Assembly: GCF_036962705.1 (NCBI RefSeq)
Contig: NZ_JBALOQ010000013.1
Location: forward strand, 62,001 to 126,000
Direction of reading: 5' to 3'
From: Ferdinandcohnia sp036962705
Lineage (GTDB): Bacteria; Bacillota; Bacilli; Bacillales; Bacillaceae_L
Length of the DNA: 64,000 nucleotides
The position numbers were made by a program, and so were the translations under genes. Each line of letters begins with the position of its first letter. The first letter of the stretch is position 1. The notes beneath the pieces were generated by a model. That model was given only the letters and a program-made list of their open reading frames with translations, was not told the DNA's origin and searched no databases. Below are positions 8,642-17,584 of the stretch, in pieces.

Positions 8642-9228
8642 TTTTATCCCTCTCCACTACTAAGCCTTCATTACCTAACTAATCGTATCGAGAAATCGTA
8701 TTTTTTTCAACAGGTACAATCAAAAACGTCTTGGCGTTTTTGTGCCCAAATTTTTTAGTCCCACCCGGTGGGTCACAAAGACGTTGCCACAGAAGGTGGC
8801 ATCCTTAGTCTTTGATCCTACGCTCGAAAACCTACCTCTGAAAAATCTGTGGCATCCGCCGGTGGCTTTTTCCTTTATACTGCTTTGCTGAATAAAGGAA
8901 AAAGTAAAAAGGGAATTGGTTTTTGCCAATTCCCAATCTATATGAAACATTACCAAACAAGCCCCGGGTAACTTGCCTGAGTAATGATAATTTTTTATCG
9001 GAACATTACCGAGATGTATGCTTATGTACTATTAGGATTCACTTTGTTTTTTGAACTATTTGTGACAAGTGTTGTTAATAAAGGAAGTGTATCGGATAAT
9101 AGGGGGAAAAGGGTTGTTACTTTCTTTCGGCATTGTTTTATTTTGTAAAACAAAACCAATTTTTAAAAGGAAATCTAGATTTTTTTGGGTAGTTAGGCTA
9201 TACTATAACTGTTTAGGAGGGGTTAGGC
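8642..9228. other. 587-bp intergenic region holding a hairpin repeat and no convincing gene
   Basis: Contains repeat copy B (8722-8904) and a separate hairpin (GGGAATTGG/CCAATTCCC, about 8909-8930). The rest (8940-9228) is AT-rich. A 44-codon plus-strand ORF (9015-9149) lacks a Shine-Dalgarno and was not called. The yqzM promoter should lie in the last 100 bp. Confidence 0.7.
8722..8904 (+). repeat. Interspersed hairpin repeat, copy B
   Basis: Full-length copy. The 5' hairpin is AAAAACGTC/GGCGTTTTT, then CCCACC/GGTGGG, then a compound stem (CAAAGAC-GCCAC / GTGGC-GTCTTTG), the conserved TGGCATCCGCCGG stretch, and a 3' hairpin CTTTTTCCTTTAT (8866-8878) paired with 8892-8904. Base changes relative to the other copies are compensated across the stems. 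Confidence 0.85.
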
Positions 9229-9363
9229 GTGAACGAATTTGAAAAGAATATTAAAAACACACGAAATGATGTTGTAGATGCTGGAATAGCATTCGTTGTA
9301 TCATTTGGCTTCTTCGCTACAATTTTCATTATCGCAACTTTAATTAAGGTTATCGGAGCTTAA
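9229..9363 (+). CDS. yqzM: YqzM family small membrane protein
   Basis: A 44-aa protein starting NEFEKNIKNTRNDVVDAG with one transmembrane helix (about residues 20-42) and matching the short YqzM family found beside comEC in bacilli. GTG start at 9229 follows AGGAGG. Function unknown; a terminator follows immediately, so it is a single-gene unit convergent with comEC. Confidence 0.9.
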   Translation: MNEFEKNIKNTRNDVVDAGIAFVVSFGFFATIFIIATLIKVIGA

Positions 9364-9389
9364 AACCGACAGAATACATACTGTCAAAT

Positions 9390-9418
9390 AGAGACTGTCC
9401 TTTTGGCAGTCTCTTTTC
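9390..9418 (+). terminator. Terminator of yqzM (possibly also comEC)
   Basis: AGAGACTG..CAGTCTCT stem followed by TTTTCG, between the convergent yqzM and comEC genes. Confidence 0.85.
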
Positions 9419-9437
9419 GTATTTACTCTACTGTATC

Positions 9438-11807
9438 TTATGGAATTGTGCGCATAAAGGTTCCTGAATTTTTATAATAGCGATATTGAATTGCACCATC
9501 TTTGTCAGTTCGATAAACCTTTATTTCTTCTTCATTAAAAAGATTAATGACATCCGGATGCGGGTGGTTAAATCGGTTATTTACCCCTACTGGAATTAAT
9601 GCAATTTTAGGATTAATAAATTGAATAAACGCCTTCGTTGAAGATGTTTTACTCCCGTGATGACCTACCTTTAATACATCCGCCTGTAAGTTTTTATACG
9701 ATTTGCTGAGCTCAAGTTCCACATCTTTTTCAATATCCCCTGTAAATAGCCAGTTTAGACCACCAAGTTTCGTATAAATAACAATGGAATTATTATTTTC
9801 CTCTATCTCATTTCCTTTCGGTGCAAGAATAAAAAATGTGTTCTCACCTTCCTTCCAATTTTGTCCACGTTCAACTAGATTAATGCGAATTCCTTTTTTC
9901 ACGGCTATTTTCTTCAACTCAGCTTCTTGGATTGTATCCTGTTTGCTTTTTCCTAAAATGATTTCTTTAATCTTTATTTTTTCAATTAGATCTTTTGCCC
10001 CGCCAATATGATCTTGGTCACCATGTGTTAGGATAAGCTTATCTAAGCTGCGAACCCCTTTTGACTTCAAAAAGGGAATAATAATATCTGCAGTTGAAAA
10101 TTCTTTTCTTCTTTCTCTCCATTGTTCCTGTTCAAATTGAATCGTTCCTCCAGTATCAATTAAATAAACCCCTTTTCGGAACGGGAGTTCAATATAAATA
10201 CTATCCCCTTGCCCGACGTCGATCATTGTAACTTCTCCATATGGATTTAAGTATGGCAGGATTACATGGAGCATTAAAACCCCAATTGGCGCAAGAAGCG
10301 CACGTTGCAAAAGCACTTTCTTCTTCTCCCAACAAATTAAAAAATAAAAGATCGTAACACAATACAAAATCATGAGGACTGGCCCTGGTTTCCCTAGTGT
10401 TAGCACAGAGAATGAAAATTGCGAGACCCAAACGGTAGCTTGATTTAATAATTCCATCATCCATGATAGGATGGCAGCAAAAATTTGACCGATTGGCTCA
10501 AATATTCCTAGTAAAAACAAAGTAAACAAAGCGAACGGCAAAATAATTACAGAATATAATGGAACATATAGCATATTTAGTGGCAAGCTTAGCAATGAAA
10601 ACTCAAAAAAGTGAAATAGTAAAATGGGCAACGAGGCTATTTGCGATAAAAATGAAACCGCGAATAAAGAAGAAAAAGCATTGGAATAATGTTTAAATAT
10701 TGCTTTTGAGGATAAAATCAATGATGCACTGACCATGAAGGATAACTGAAAACCAATGTTAAGTAAAACATACGGATTAAACGCAATCATAAAAATAAAA
10801 ACAAAACTAATGACATCAAGCATACTCGCCTTCTTCCACCACAAGATCGTCGCAAATAACAGCATACACATCAGTACAGATCGTATAACAGAGGGAGAAC
10901 CTCCTGCAATTATGATATAAACTGGCAATAAGCTTAAGAGGAGAATCGAGGTAGACTCTCGTGTCACTCCAAATCGAATACATAAAAAGTAAAACATACC
11001 GGTCAAAAGACTTACATGAAGCCCCGATATTGCTAATAAATGGATCAAACCTAGGGATTGATAGGAAGTTTCGATATCATTCGCGATATTCGTTCTTTCT
11101 CCATAAATTAAAGCTTGGATAATCCCTGCAGTGGACCCATCGAAATGAGAATCAATCTGTTGAATACCTGCTTCACGGATTTGTAATAGCCAACGACTCA
11201 TCGACCACTTTTCCTGTGAAACACATTTTTCAGGTGTTATAGAGCTTGCCTCAAAGATCCAATGGATTTTTTGAGAATATAAATACTTCTGATAATCAAA
11301 TGAATGTGGATTTCTTGAGACCTGTGGCTCTTTAAGAGTTCCCTTGAAGGAACACATTAACCCTATTTGTACGGATTTACTAAGTTGAAATTTTTCAACT
11401 TCAGTTTCGATGTAGTAAACCAACAGTAGCTTTTCATCCTTTGAGGTGTTTACAATGACGGAGAGCTTATCACCATTAAAATCGGGAGTCTCTACTAATT
11501 CGGCATTTATTGTAGTGGTCGTAGGTGCTAGCTTGGTTTGATTATTAGAATCAACGAGCATGAACGAACACATGAAGAAAAATAGTGTTAATATACTTAG
11601 GATAATAAGTGAAAAATGGTGGCGGATTAGGATAAAACATAATAAGAGGAGCGTGAGAAGAATGCTAAACCAAGAAAAAGAGGTATAAGGGACTAGTATA
11701 CCTAATAACGAAAAAAAAGCGAGATAGACAAGCTTCCCTTGTACATAGTCCCCATATTTCCTGATTAAATTAGACGATATTTGAAAAAAGTGTGAGAGCT
11801 TGCTCAT
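9438..11807 (-). CDS. comEC: DNA internalization channel protein ComEC/Rec2
   Basis: ComEC forms the inner-membrane channel for single-stranded DNA uptake during transformation. The 789-aa protein has N-terminal hydrophobic helices, an extracellular OB-like region, the multi-helix Competence domain (LALIYGERTNI... HLLAISGLHVSL), and a C-terminal metallo-beta-lactamase domain with the motif LTHGDQDHIGGA. It is therefore likely intact. The start at 11807 follows AAAGG and overlaps the comEB end by 38 bp, suggesting translational coupling. Confidence 0.96.
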   Translation of the reverse strand: MSKLSHFFQISSNLIRKYGDYVQGKLVYLAFFSLLGILVPYTSFSWFSILLTLLLLCFILIRHHFSLIILSILTLFFFMCSFMLVDSNNQTKLAPTTTTINAELVETPDFNGDKLSVIVNTSKDEKLLLVYYIETEVEKFQLSKSVQIGLMCSFKGTLKEPQVSRNPHSFDYQKYLYSQKIHWIFEASSITPEKCVSQEKWSMSRWLLQIREAGIQQIDSHFDGSTAGIIQALIYGERTNIANDIETSYQSLGLIHLLAISGLHVSLLTGMFYFLCIRFGVTRESTSILLLSLLPVYIIIAGGSPSVIRSVLMCMLLFATILWWKKASMLDVISFVFIFMIAFNPYVLLNIGFQLSFMVSASLILSSKAIFKHYSNAFSSLFAVSFLSQIASLPILLFHFFEFSLLSLPLNMLYVPLYSVIILPFALFTLFLLGIFEPIGQIFAAILSWMMELLNQATVWVSQFSFSVLTLGKPGPVLMILYCVTIFYFLICWEKKKVLLQRALLAPIGVLMLHVILPYLNPYGEVTMIDVGQGDSIYIELPFRKGVYLIDTGGTIQFEQEQWRERRKEFSTADIIIPFLKSKGVRSLDKLILTHGDQDHIGGAKDLIEKIKIKEIILGKSKQDTIQEAELKKIAVKKGIRINLVERGQNWKEGENTFFILAPKGNEIEENNNSIVIYTKLGGLNWLFTGDIEKDVELELSKSYKNLQADVLKVGHHGSKTSSTKAFIQFINPKIALIPVGVNNRFNHPHPDVINLFNEEEIKVYRTDKDGAIQYRYYKNSGTFMRTIP

Positions 11808-12339
11808 GTAATGCCTTTATCTCTTTATCTTCCGCACCTGAATCCGTTAATTTCTCAATTAATTCATTGACAAATTCTAATTTCTCTTTCGATTTTAGAT
11901 CAATCACCATTTCTTGAAGTGGAACCTTTTGAACAATTACATTCGAATTCTCGAACATTTCAATTGCGTATGGATGATTTTTATAATCCTTCGCATAATA
12001 AACAACTTTGATTCCTGCCTGGATTATTGCTTTTGTACATTGGAGGCAAGGAAAATGTGTTACATAGATTTCTGCATTTTCTGTCGGCACACCAAACTTT
12101 GCACACTGTAATAACGCATTCATCTCAGCATGTACAGTTCTTATACAATGATTGTCGACAACATAGCAGCCCTCATCAATGCAATGTGTTCCGCCTGAAA
12201 CTGACCCATTATAACCCCCTGCAATAATTCGCTTATCTCGAACAATTGTTGCTCCAACTGTTAATCGTGTACATGTACTTCTTAATGCAAGTAAATGGCT
12301 TTGAGCCATAAAATATTGATCCCATTTGATTCGATTCAA
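11770..12339 (-). CDS. comEB: ComE operon protein 2, deoxycytidylate deaminase family
   Basis: A dCMP deaminase-type zinc enzyme of the comE operon; in B. subtilis it has been linked to polar localisation of competence proteins rather than being essential for DNA uptake. The zinc/catalytic motifs TVHAEMNALL and FPCLQCTKA are present. The start codon is TTG at 12339, after a GGGGG ribosome site. The 189 aa are typical. It overlaps comEC. Confidence 0.94.
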   Translation of the reverse strand: MNRIKWDQYFMAQSHLLALRSTCTRLTVGATIVRDKRIIAGGYNGSVSGGTHCIDEGCYVVDNHCIRTVHAEMNALLQCAKFGVPTENAEIYVTHFPCLQCTKAIIQAGIKVVYYAKDYKNHPYAIEMFENSNVIVQKVPLQEMVIDLKSKEKLEFVNELIEKLTDSGAEDKEIKALHEQALTLFSNIV

Positions 12340-12399
12340 ATTTCCCCCATCCCTTCTACAAAACCTTACAATTATTTTATCGGTAGCCCCTATGAATCG

Positions 12400-13002
12400 T
12401 CAATTCAATTTGAGTTCGTCCTTTATCTTCTCAAAGGATTTTTCACCAATCCCACTTACTTGAAGTAGATCCTCAAGTTGTTTATAAGGCCCATTTTCTT
12501 CCCGATATGCGATAATTGCTGCCGCCTTAGATGGTCCAATTCCTGTTAATGTTTCAAGTTCTGCTTGTGTCCCCTTGTTTAGTGATACTTTCCCATCATC
12601 CTTACTTGATAAGCCACTAGTCTTAATTTCAGTGTTTTCACCAATACGCGGAACATAAATGACCATTTCATCCACCACTCGCTCGGCTAGATTTACTTGT
12701 CTATGTTCTGCATCTTCAGTAAATCCTCCAGCAATATCAACGACATCCTTGACTCTCATTCCCTCCCCGACTTCAAATACTCCCTCATTATGTACCGCCC
12801 CTTTAATATCCACAAGTATGACCTTGACCTCGTCGACTAAGGGCTCCTCTTCAACTACCGGTTCAAGTACCAATTCCTCCTCATTAATGTTAGGCTCAAG
12901 CTCTGTTTCTCGTCCGAAAAAATGATAGAACACGATAAACATAACAATACAAATTCCACAGATCATAAATATTAATTTCATTTTTTTATCTTTAAAATTC
13001 AT
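12400..13002 (-). CDS. comEA: ComEA, DNA receptor for transformation
   Basis: ComEA binds incoming double-stranded DNA at the cell surface. The 200-aa protein has an N-terminal membrane anchor (about residues 9-28), an acidic linker, a SLBB domain (VDIKGAVHNEGVFEVG...), and a C-terminal helix-hairpin-helix pair (LETLTGIGPSKAAAIIAYR and LLQVSGIGEKSFEKI). The region directly upstream contains repeat copy C and a 30-N gap, so promoter and ComK sites cannot be judged. Confidence 0.96.
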   Translation of the reverse strand: MNFKDKKMKLIFMICGICIVMFIVFYHFFGRETELEPNINEEELVLEPVVEEEPLVDEVKVILVDIKGAVHNEGVFEVGEGMRVKDVVDIAGGFTEDAEHRQVNLAERVVDEMVIYVPRIGENTEIKTSGLSSKDDGKVSLNKGTQAELETLTGIGPSKAAAIIAYREENGPYKQLEDLLQVSGIGEKSFEKIKDELKLN

Positions 13003-13034
13003 GATTTACCGCCCTTTCTTTTTACCTTAGATTA

Positions 13035-13176
13035 AATACGCCTTGGCGTATTNNNNNNNNNNNNNNNNNNNNNNNNNNNNNNTTTCGAGCAAGCTCGAAA
13101 ACTTTCCTTTGAAAATCTGTGGCATCCGCCGGAGGCTTTAACTTTATTCAGCAGATTCCTGCTGAATAAAGTTAAA
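13035..13176 (+). repeat. Interspersed hairpin repeat, copy C (interrupted by 30 N)
   Basis: Begins with the perfect palindrome AATACGCCTTGGCGTATT (13035-13052), is broken by N at 13053-13082, then has TTTCGAGC/GCTCGAAA, TGGCATCCGCCGGAGGC and a perfect 18-bp terminal stem (13137-13154 with 13159-13176, 4-nt loop). It lies between the divergent comEA and comER, so comEA promoter elements may lie in or near it. Confidence 0.85.
13053..13082. other. Assembly gap (30 N)
   Basis: A run of 30 N inside repeat copy C. The true length is unknown; other full copies suggest roughly 70-80 bases of the element belong here. Confidence 0.95.
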
Positions 13177-13244
13177 TTACATTCATATTTTGGTATGGAA
13201 ATACATAATGTGTTAGGAGAATAGTCTGTAAAGGAGGGACGAAC

Positions 13245-14078
13245 TTGAACATAGGGTTTATAGGTACAGGAAATATGGGGAAAATTTTAATAGAGTCCTT
13301 TGTAGAATCTCTTGCTGTTCCACCTTCAAAATTAACCATTACCAATCGTACAATCGAAAAAGCAATGGCCATCAAGAACTCCTTACCAGATATTAAGGTT
13401 TTAGCAACAAATGAAGAGGTTGTAAAAGGCTCTGATTTAATATTTATTTGTGTGAAGCCTTTAGAGATTCACCCCCTTTTAAACCAATTATCTTCTTTCT
13501 TAACAAGTAATAAATGTATTGTTTCAATTACAAGTCCAATTTCTGTTGAACAGCTTGAATCACTTGTGAATTGCCAGGTCGCACGGATTATTCCGAGCAT
13601 TACCAACCGCGCACTTACGGGTGTTTCCCTATTTACTTTTGGCGAGAGAATTAGCAGTGGATATAAGGATTATTTAGAATATCTTTTTGAAAAAATTTCC
13701 ACTCCAGTTCACATAAATCATGAAATCACAAGGGTTGCATCTGATATTGTGAGTTGCGGTCCAGCGTTCTTTACCTATTTATTGCGGCGTTTTGTTGATG
13801 CTGCGGTGAAGGAAACGAAAATCACAGAGGAACAAGCTACAAAATTAGCAAGTGGAATGATTGTCGGAATGGGTAAGCTACTTGAAAAGGAAATTTATAC
13901 TTTGCCCACTCTTCAGGCCAAGGTATGTGTAAAAGGCGGCGTCACAGGAGAAGGAATTCTTGCAATGGAAGAGCATATTGGTGAATTATTTGAAGAAGTA
14001 TTCAGAAGTACACATAGAAAATTCGATGAGGATATATCCGAGGTAGATGAACAATTTAATGAGACTCCATCTCGATAA
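13245..14078 (+). CDS. comER: ComER, pyrroline-5-carboxylate reductase-like protein
   Basis: A ProC-family NAD(P)-binding protein transcribed divergently from the comE operon. The N-terminal Rossmann motif is IGFIGTGNMGKIL, and the C-terminal dimerisation region includes KGGVTGEGILAMEEH. In bacilli it is not needed for competence and has been connected with sporulation and biofilm entry; the enzymatic substrate is uncertain. TTG start at 13245 after AAGGAGGGA; 277 aa. Confidence 0.93.
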   Translation: MNIGFIGTGNMGKILIESFVESLAVPPSKLTITNRTIEKAMAIKNSLPDIKVLATNEEVVKGSDLIFICVKPLEIHPLLNQLSSFLTSNKCIVSITSPISVEQLESLVNCQVARIIPSITNRALTGVSLFTFGERISSGYKDYLEYLFEKISTPVHINHEITRVASDIVSCGPAFFTYLLRRFVDAAVKETKITEEQATKLASGMIVGMGKLLEKEIYTLPTLQAKVCVKGGVTGEGILAMEEHIGELFEEVFRSTHRKFDEDISEVDEQFNETPSR

Positions 14079-14132
14079 ATATACCATTTTTATAGTCTGA
14101 TAGGAATAGTTAATTTAAAATTTCAAAAATAA

Positions 14133-14164
14133 AAAGAGGGCAGACATCCATAGTCTGACCCTCT
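14133..14164 (-). terminator. Terminator at the end of the yqe operon
   Basis: AGAGGG.CAGAC / GTCTG.CCCTCT stem followed on the minus strand by TTTTTATTTTT. It overlaps the last codons of yqeM and separates it from comER. Confidence 0.88.
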
Positions 14165-14906
14165 ATTTCTTTGTGGTAAATAAGATTCGTTCAGATGTCT
14201 CCTGAACAGAATTTGTAAAATCAGCAATAATTTCTTGTACATTAAAACCTGTTAGCTCAAGCCAGTTTTGATATGTTTCAATCGGAAAAGTTCGTTGTTC
14301 GTGAAACTCGTCAAATCTTGTATAATCTTCATTATGTTGATTTTTCACAAAAAAGGACAGTTCATGTTCAACACTATAAGGGTGCTCGCCACTAAAACAA
14401 TTCCAAATAAAACTGACCTCATCATCAACGCTAACAAATGGTCCATTCATAAAAACAGTATCCATTTTATAAACTGAATGAATATCGAACAGGAATAAAC
14501 CGTCTTCTTTCAAAAGCTGATACGCATTTTTGAAAGTTTTTTGAACCTCTTCTTCGGTGTATAAATAATTTAGGGAATCACAGAAAATCAAAATGACATC
14601 AAATGGGTCAAACCCGGAGATTTCAACCATATTCTGCTGGTAGAATTCGACCTTCACTCCTGCTTCCATTGCTTTGTGATTGGCAACCGCTAGCATATCT
14701 TCTGAAAGGTCAACCCCGACAACCTCAAAACCTGCTTGCGCAAGTCTAATTGCAATTTCTCCTGTTCCACAGCCAATATCAAGCACCCGTAGTTCTCTAG
14801 TTTTATTAAACTGTGTGATTTTTTTCTTAACAAATGAAATCCATTGCTCATAATCTACATCACGCATCAGTTCATCATAGATATAGGCAAATTCTCCATA
14901 GCTCAT
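14163..14906 (-). CDS. yqeM: Class I SAM-dependent methyltransferase YqeM
   Basis: A 247-aa methyltransferase with motif I VLDIGCGTGEIAIRLA (about residues 42-57) followed by VVGVDLSEDML and FDVILIFCDSLNYL. The substrate is unknown. It is the last gene of the yqeG-yqeM operon and overlaps rsfS by 4 bp, pointing to a role alongside ribosome maturation; that role is inference. Confidence 0.9.
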   Translation of the reverse strand: MSYGEFAYIYDELMRDVDYEQWISFVKKKITQFNKTRELRVLDIGCGTGEIAIRLAQAGFEVVGVDLSEDMLAVANHKAMEAGVKVEFYQQNMVEISGFDPFDVILIFCDSLNYLYTEEEVQKTFKNAYQLLKEDGLFLFDIHSVYKMDTVFMNGPFVSVDDEVSFIWNCFSGEHPYSVEHELSFFVKNQHNEDYTRFDEFHEQRTFPIETYQNWLELTGFNVQEIIADFTNSVQETSERILFTTKK

Positions 14907-15259
14907 AAACTTAGCACATCTTCAAGTGTTTCAGTGGGTGCATCTCCCCAAAGACGTTCTAAATTATAATAGGTACGTTCGTCTTTATGGAACACATGGA
15001 CAATTACATCGCCTAGATCAACTAAAACCCATCTTGCTTCATCAAAGCCCTCGAGACGCTTAATATGAATACCGTTTTCATCGGCTTTGTCCTTAATTTC
15101 ACGAGCTATCGCTTGCACCTGTTTTTCAGAATTCCCATGACAAATAAGAAAATAATCGGCTACAAGTGATAACCCCTTCATATTTAATGCAATAATATTT
15201 TCTGCACGCTTATCATCAGCAGCTTGGACTGCAAATTTTAAAATTTCTCTTTCATTCAC
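14903..15259 (-). CDS. rsfS: Ribosomal silencing factor RsfS
   Basis: RsfS (YqeL) binds L14 on the large subunit and blocks subunit joining under nutrient limitation. The 118-aa protein contains DYFLICHGNSEKQVQAIA, RLEGFDEARWVLVDLGDVIVHVF and the RTYYNLERLWGDA signature. Overlapping starts and stops with yqeK and yqeM suggest coupled translation. Confidence 0.97.
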   Translation of the reverse strand: MNEREILKFAVQAADDKRAENIIALNMKGLSLVADYFLICHGNSEKQVQAIAREIKDKADENGIHIKRLEGFDEARWVLVDLGDVIVHVFHKDERTYYNLERLWGDAPTETLEDVLSL

Positions 15260-15834
15260 CCTTGGATTCCCCCTTTTTTCTCAAAAATTAACGAATTATA
15301 TGTCCGCAATGTATCAGGATAGATAGCTTGATTTTTTTTTGCTAAAAACATGATGGTGTTGCGTAAAGCATAAATAAGAGCATTGTCTAGGTCCTGCTTG
15401 GCAAGTTCTCTTCCTTCCTCTACACCCGGAAAATGTCTTCCTGGCTCAATGTAATCTGCTACAAAAATCACCTTTTCAAGTAGCGTCATTTTTTCTCGTC
15501 CAGAAGTATGGAAACGGATTGCATCAAGAATTTCTTCATCCTCAATCCCTACCTCAGTCTTTACAAGATAAGCTCCAACAGGTGCATGCCAAAGCTCTGT
15601 ATTATGGAACAATAAATCTGAAGACATGTGTTGGTCAATGATGATTTGTTTCATTTCATCCTTTGGTCTAAACTTTGCATAATCATGAAAAATGGCAGCC
15701 GTTTCAGCTTTTTTAACATCAACATTAAAGCGTTTAGAAAGTTGAATCGCTGTTTCCATCACACCAAGTGTATGCTGATATCGATGCCCAGTTAACTGTT
15801 CTTTGACGATCTCTAGCGCCTTTTCACGTTCCAT
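15256..15834 (-). CDS. yqeK: HD-domain hydrolase YqeK, bis(5'-nucleosyl)-tetraphosphatase (symmetrical)
   Basis: YqeK-type HD proteins hydrolyse Ap4A to ADP. The 192-aa protein has H(RYQHTLGVM), the HD motif AAIFHDYAKF, and a downstream HAPVGAYL metal-binding histidine. It sits directly after nadD and overlaps it by 11 bp, a near-universal Firmicutes pairing. Confidence 0.95.
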   Translation of the reverse strand: MEREKALEIVKEQLTGHRYQHTLGVMETAIQLSKRFNVDVKKAETAAIFHDYAKFRPKDEMKQIIIDQHMSSDLLFHNTELWHAPVGAYLVKTEVGIEDEEILDAIRFHTSGREKMTLLEKVIFVADYIEPGRHFPGVEEGRELAKQDLDNALIYALRNTIMFLAKKNQAIYPDTLRTYNSLIFEKKGGIQG

Positions 15835-16393
15835 ATAAATGTTTCTCCTCTATATAGTTTCGCACTTTTTCAGGAAGTAAATACATTGTATTTCCTTTTC
15901 CTGTTAGCCTCTTTCGAATCATCGAAGAAGAGATATCTAATTGTGGAATATCTACCTCTGTGATTGGATATTGAGTAGGAAATGGATAACCCGGTCTTTT
16001 TACCCCAACGAATGTAACCATGTCAACGAGTTCATCAATTTTATACCAATGTGGCAGATATTCGACCATATCTCCACCAATGATAAAATAGAACTTTGTA
16101 TCTTCATATTTTTCCCGTAATAATTTGATTGTGTCGTATGTATATGAGGGTCCTTCTCTTTCCAGTTCAATCAACTGTAATTTAAATTTCGGCTGATCTG
16201 AAATGGCAAGAGAAAGCATTTCAACACGTTCCTTATCGGTCACATAGCTTTTTCGATCTTTATGTGGAGGAATACGATTCGGCATAAACCACACTTCCGA
16301 AAGGTTTAACCTTATTAATACCTCCGATGCAATGAATAGATGACCAATATGCGGCGGATCAAATGTACCACCTATGATTCCGATATGGTTCAT
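15824..16393 (-). CDS. nadD: Nicotinate-nucleotide adenylyltransferase
   Basis: NadD makes deamido-NAD from nicotinate mononucleotide and ATP. Nucleotidyltransferase motifs are GIIGGTFDPPHIGHL at the N-terminus and the SSSMIRKRL signature near residue 160. The 189-aa length is typical. Confidence 0.97.
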   Translation of the reverse strand: MNHIGIIGGTFDPPHIGHLFIASEVLIRLNLSEVWFMPNRIPPHKDRKSYVTDKERVEMLSLAISDQPKFKLQLIELEREGPSYTYDTIKLLREKYEDTKFYFIIGGDMVEYLPHWYKIDELVDMVTFVGVKRPGYPFPTQYPITEVDIPQLDISSSMIRKRLTGKGNTMYLLPEKVRNYIEEKHLYGT

Positions 16394-16413
16394 TTTTTTC
16401 CCTCCAACAAAAC

Positions 16414-16713
16414 CTATTTTGATTTAGGAAGATCTAATTTCTTGTTTTCCTTAGACTCTTTGTAAAGCACAATCGTATTTCCTATGACCTGAACCAATTC
16501 AGCATTTGCACCTTTACTCAAGCTTTCAGCTACTGTATCACGGTCGTCTTCACAATTTTGCAGAACACTTACCTTCAATAACTCACGTGCTTCAAGTGCC
16601 TCACTGACTTGTTTAATCATATTATCATTTACCCCGCCTTTTCCTACCTGAAAAATTGGATCTAAATGATGAGCTTTAGAGCGTAAAAATCGTTTTTGTT
16701 TTCCTGTTAGCAT
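16414..16713 (-). CDS. yqeI: YhbY/YqeI family RNA-binding protein (CRM domain)
   Basis: A 99-aa CRM-domain protein associated with pre-50S ribosomes. It begins MLTGKQKRFLRSKAHHLDPIFQVGKGGV and carries the conserved GxxG-type GKGG loop. Start after AGGAGG; overlaps aroE by 7 bp. Confidence 0.96.
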   Translation of the reverse strand: MLTGKQKRFLRSKAHHLDPIFQVGKGGVNDNMIKQVSEALEARELLKVSVLQNCEDDRDTVAESLSKGANAELVQVIGNTIVLYKESKENKKLDLPKSK

Positions 16714-17552
16714 GTTTTTCCTCCTAATAGCCTTGTTACTAGCCTTTCCATTCTATCTATATCCGGAAATATTCCTGTCCATTTTTCAAACGCTAAGGCA
16801 CCTTGATAAACAAACATTCCAATTCCATTTTGCGTAATAGCACCACGCTTTGCAGCTTCCTGCAAGAACTTCGTTTCAAAAGGATTATAAATAATATCAC
16901 TTACGATTGTTTTTGGGACGATGTTTTTCACTGAAAGAGGCATATCATCCACATTCGGATGCATTCCAACAGAAGTCGTATTGACAATCACTTGATATTT
17001 CCCTAAATCCGCTTCTGCCTCAGCAAATCCTAATGCAAGCGAATCAACCGAATACTTGCAATCATCAATGATTGCTTTGGCTCGATCAATCGTGCGATTT
17101 ACAATATCGATGTTTTTTACTCCCATTGCTGCTAAAGAAATAAAGATTCCTCTGGCAGCGCCACCTGCACCGATTATTAATATTTTCGCAGATCTTATTT
17201 CTTCATTACTAATTATCTGATTTACTGAACGGATAAAGCCATTTCCATCCGTATTATAGCCAACTAATTTCCCATTCTCATTAACAACCGTATTTACCGC
17301 CCCAATATTTGCTGCAACCTCTTCAACTGCATCTAAATATTCAATGACATCAATTTTATGCGGAATGGTAACATTAATCCCCGAGATTCCCAGAGCTTTG
17401 AACCCCTCCATAGCGGCCTGGACTCCGCCCGGCGCAACATGGAAAGCATGGTATCTTGCCTTAAGCTTATAATGTTCAAAAAGATCATTATGCATTATTG
17501 GTGACATTGAATGTGAGATGGGACTTCCGATTACACCGTAAACCTTTTCCAT
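16707..17552 (-). CDS. aroE: Shikimate dehydrogenase (NADP+)
   Basis: AroE reduces 3-dehydroshikimate in aromatic amino-acid synthesis. Visible motifs are GSPISHSMSPIMHN, NVTIPHK (catalytic lysine), YNTDGNGF and the NADP-binding GAGGAARG. ATG at 17552 follows GTGAGGAA and begins MEKVYGVIG; the upstream ATG at 17564 would place the ribosome site inside the gene. About 281 aa. Confidence 0.97.
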   Translation of the reverse strand: MEKVYGVIGSPISHSMSPIMHNDLFEHYKLKARYHAFHVAPGGVQAAMEGFKALGISGINVTIPHKIDVIEYLDAVEEVAANIGAVNTVVNENGKLVGYNTDGNGFIRSVNQIISNEEIRSAKILIIGAGGAARGIFISLAAMGVKNIDIVNRTIDRAKAIIDDCKYSVDSLALGFAEAEADLGKYQVIVNTTSVGMHPNVDDMPLSVKNIVPKTIVSDIIYNPFETKFLQEAAKRGAITQNGIGMFVYQGALAFEKWTGIFPDIDRMERLVTRLLGGKTC

Positions 17553-17584
17553 TTCCTCACCCATAATAAATATTTTTTCTAATA

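Noticed and set aside
8720..8956. 78-codon minus-strand ORF
   Set aside because: It lies almost entirely within repeat copy B; the same position in other copies is not open, and there is no ribosome site.
9015..9149. 44-codon plus-strand ORF beginning MYAYVLLGFTLFFELF
   Set aside because: Hydrophobic start is attractive, but no Shine-Dalgarno precedes it and no family was recognised; noted only as intergenic.
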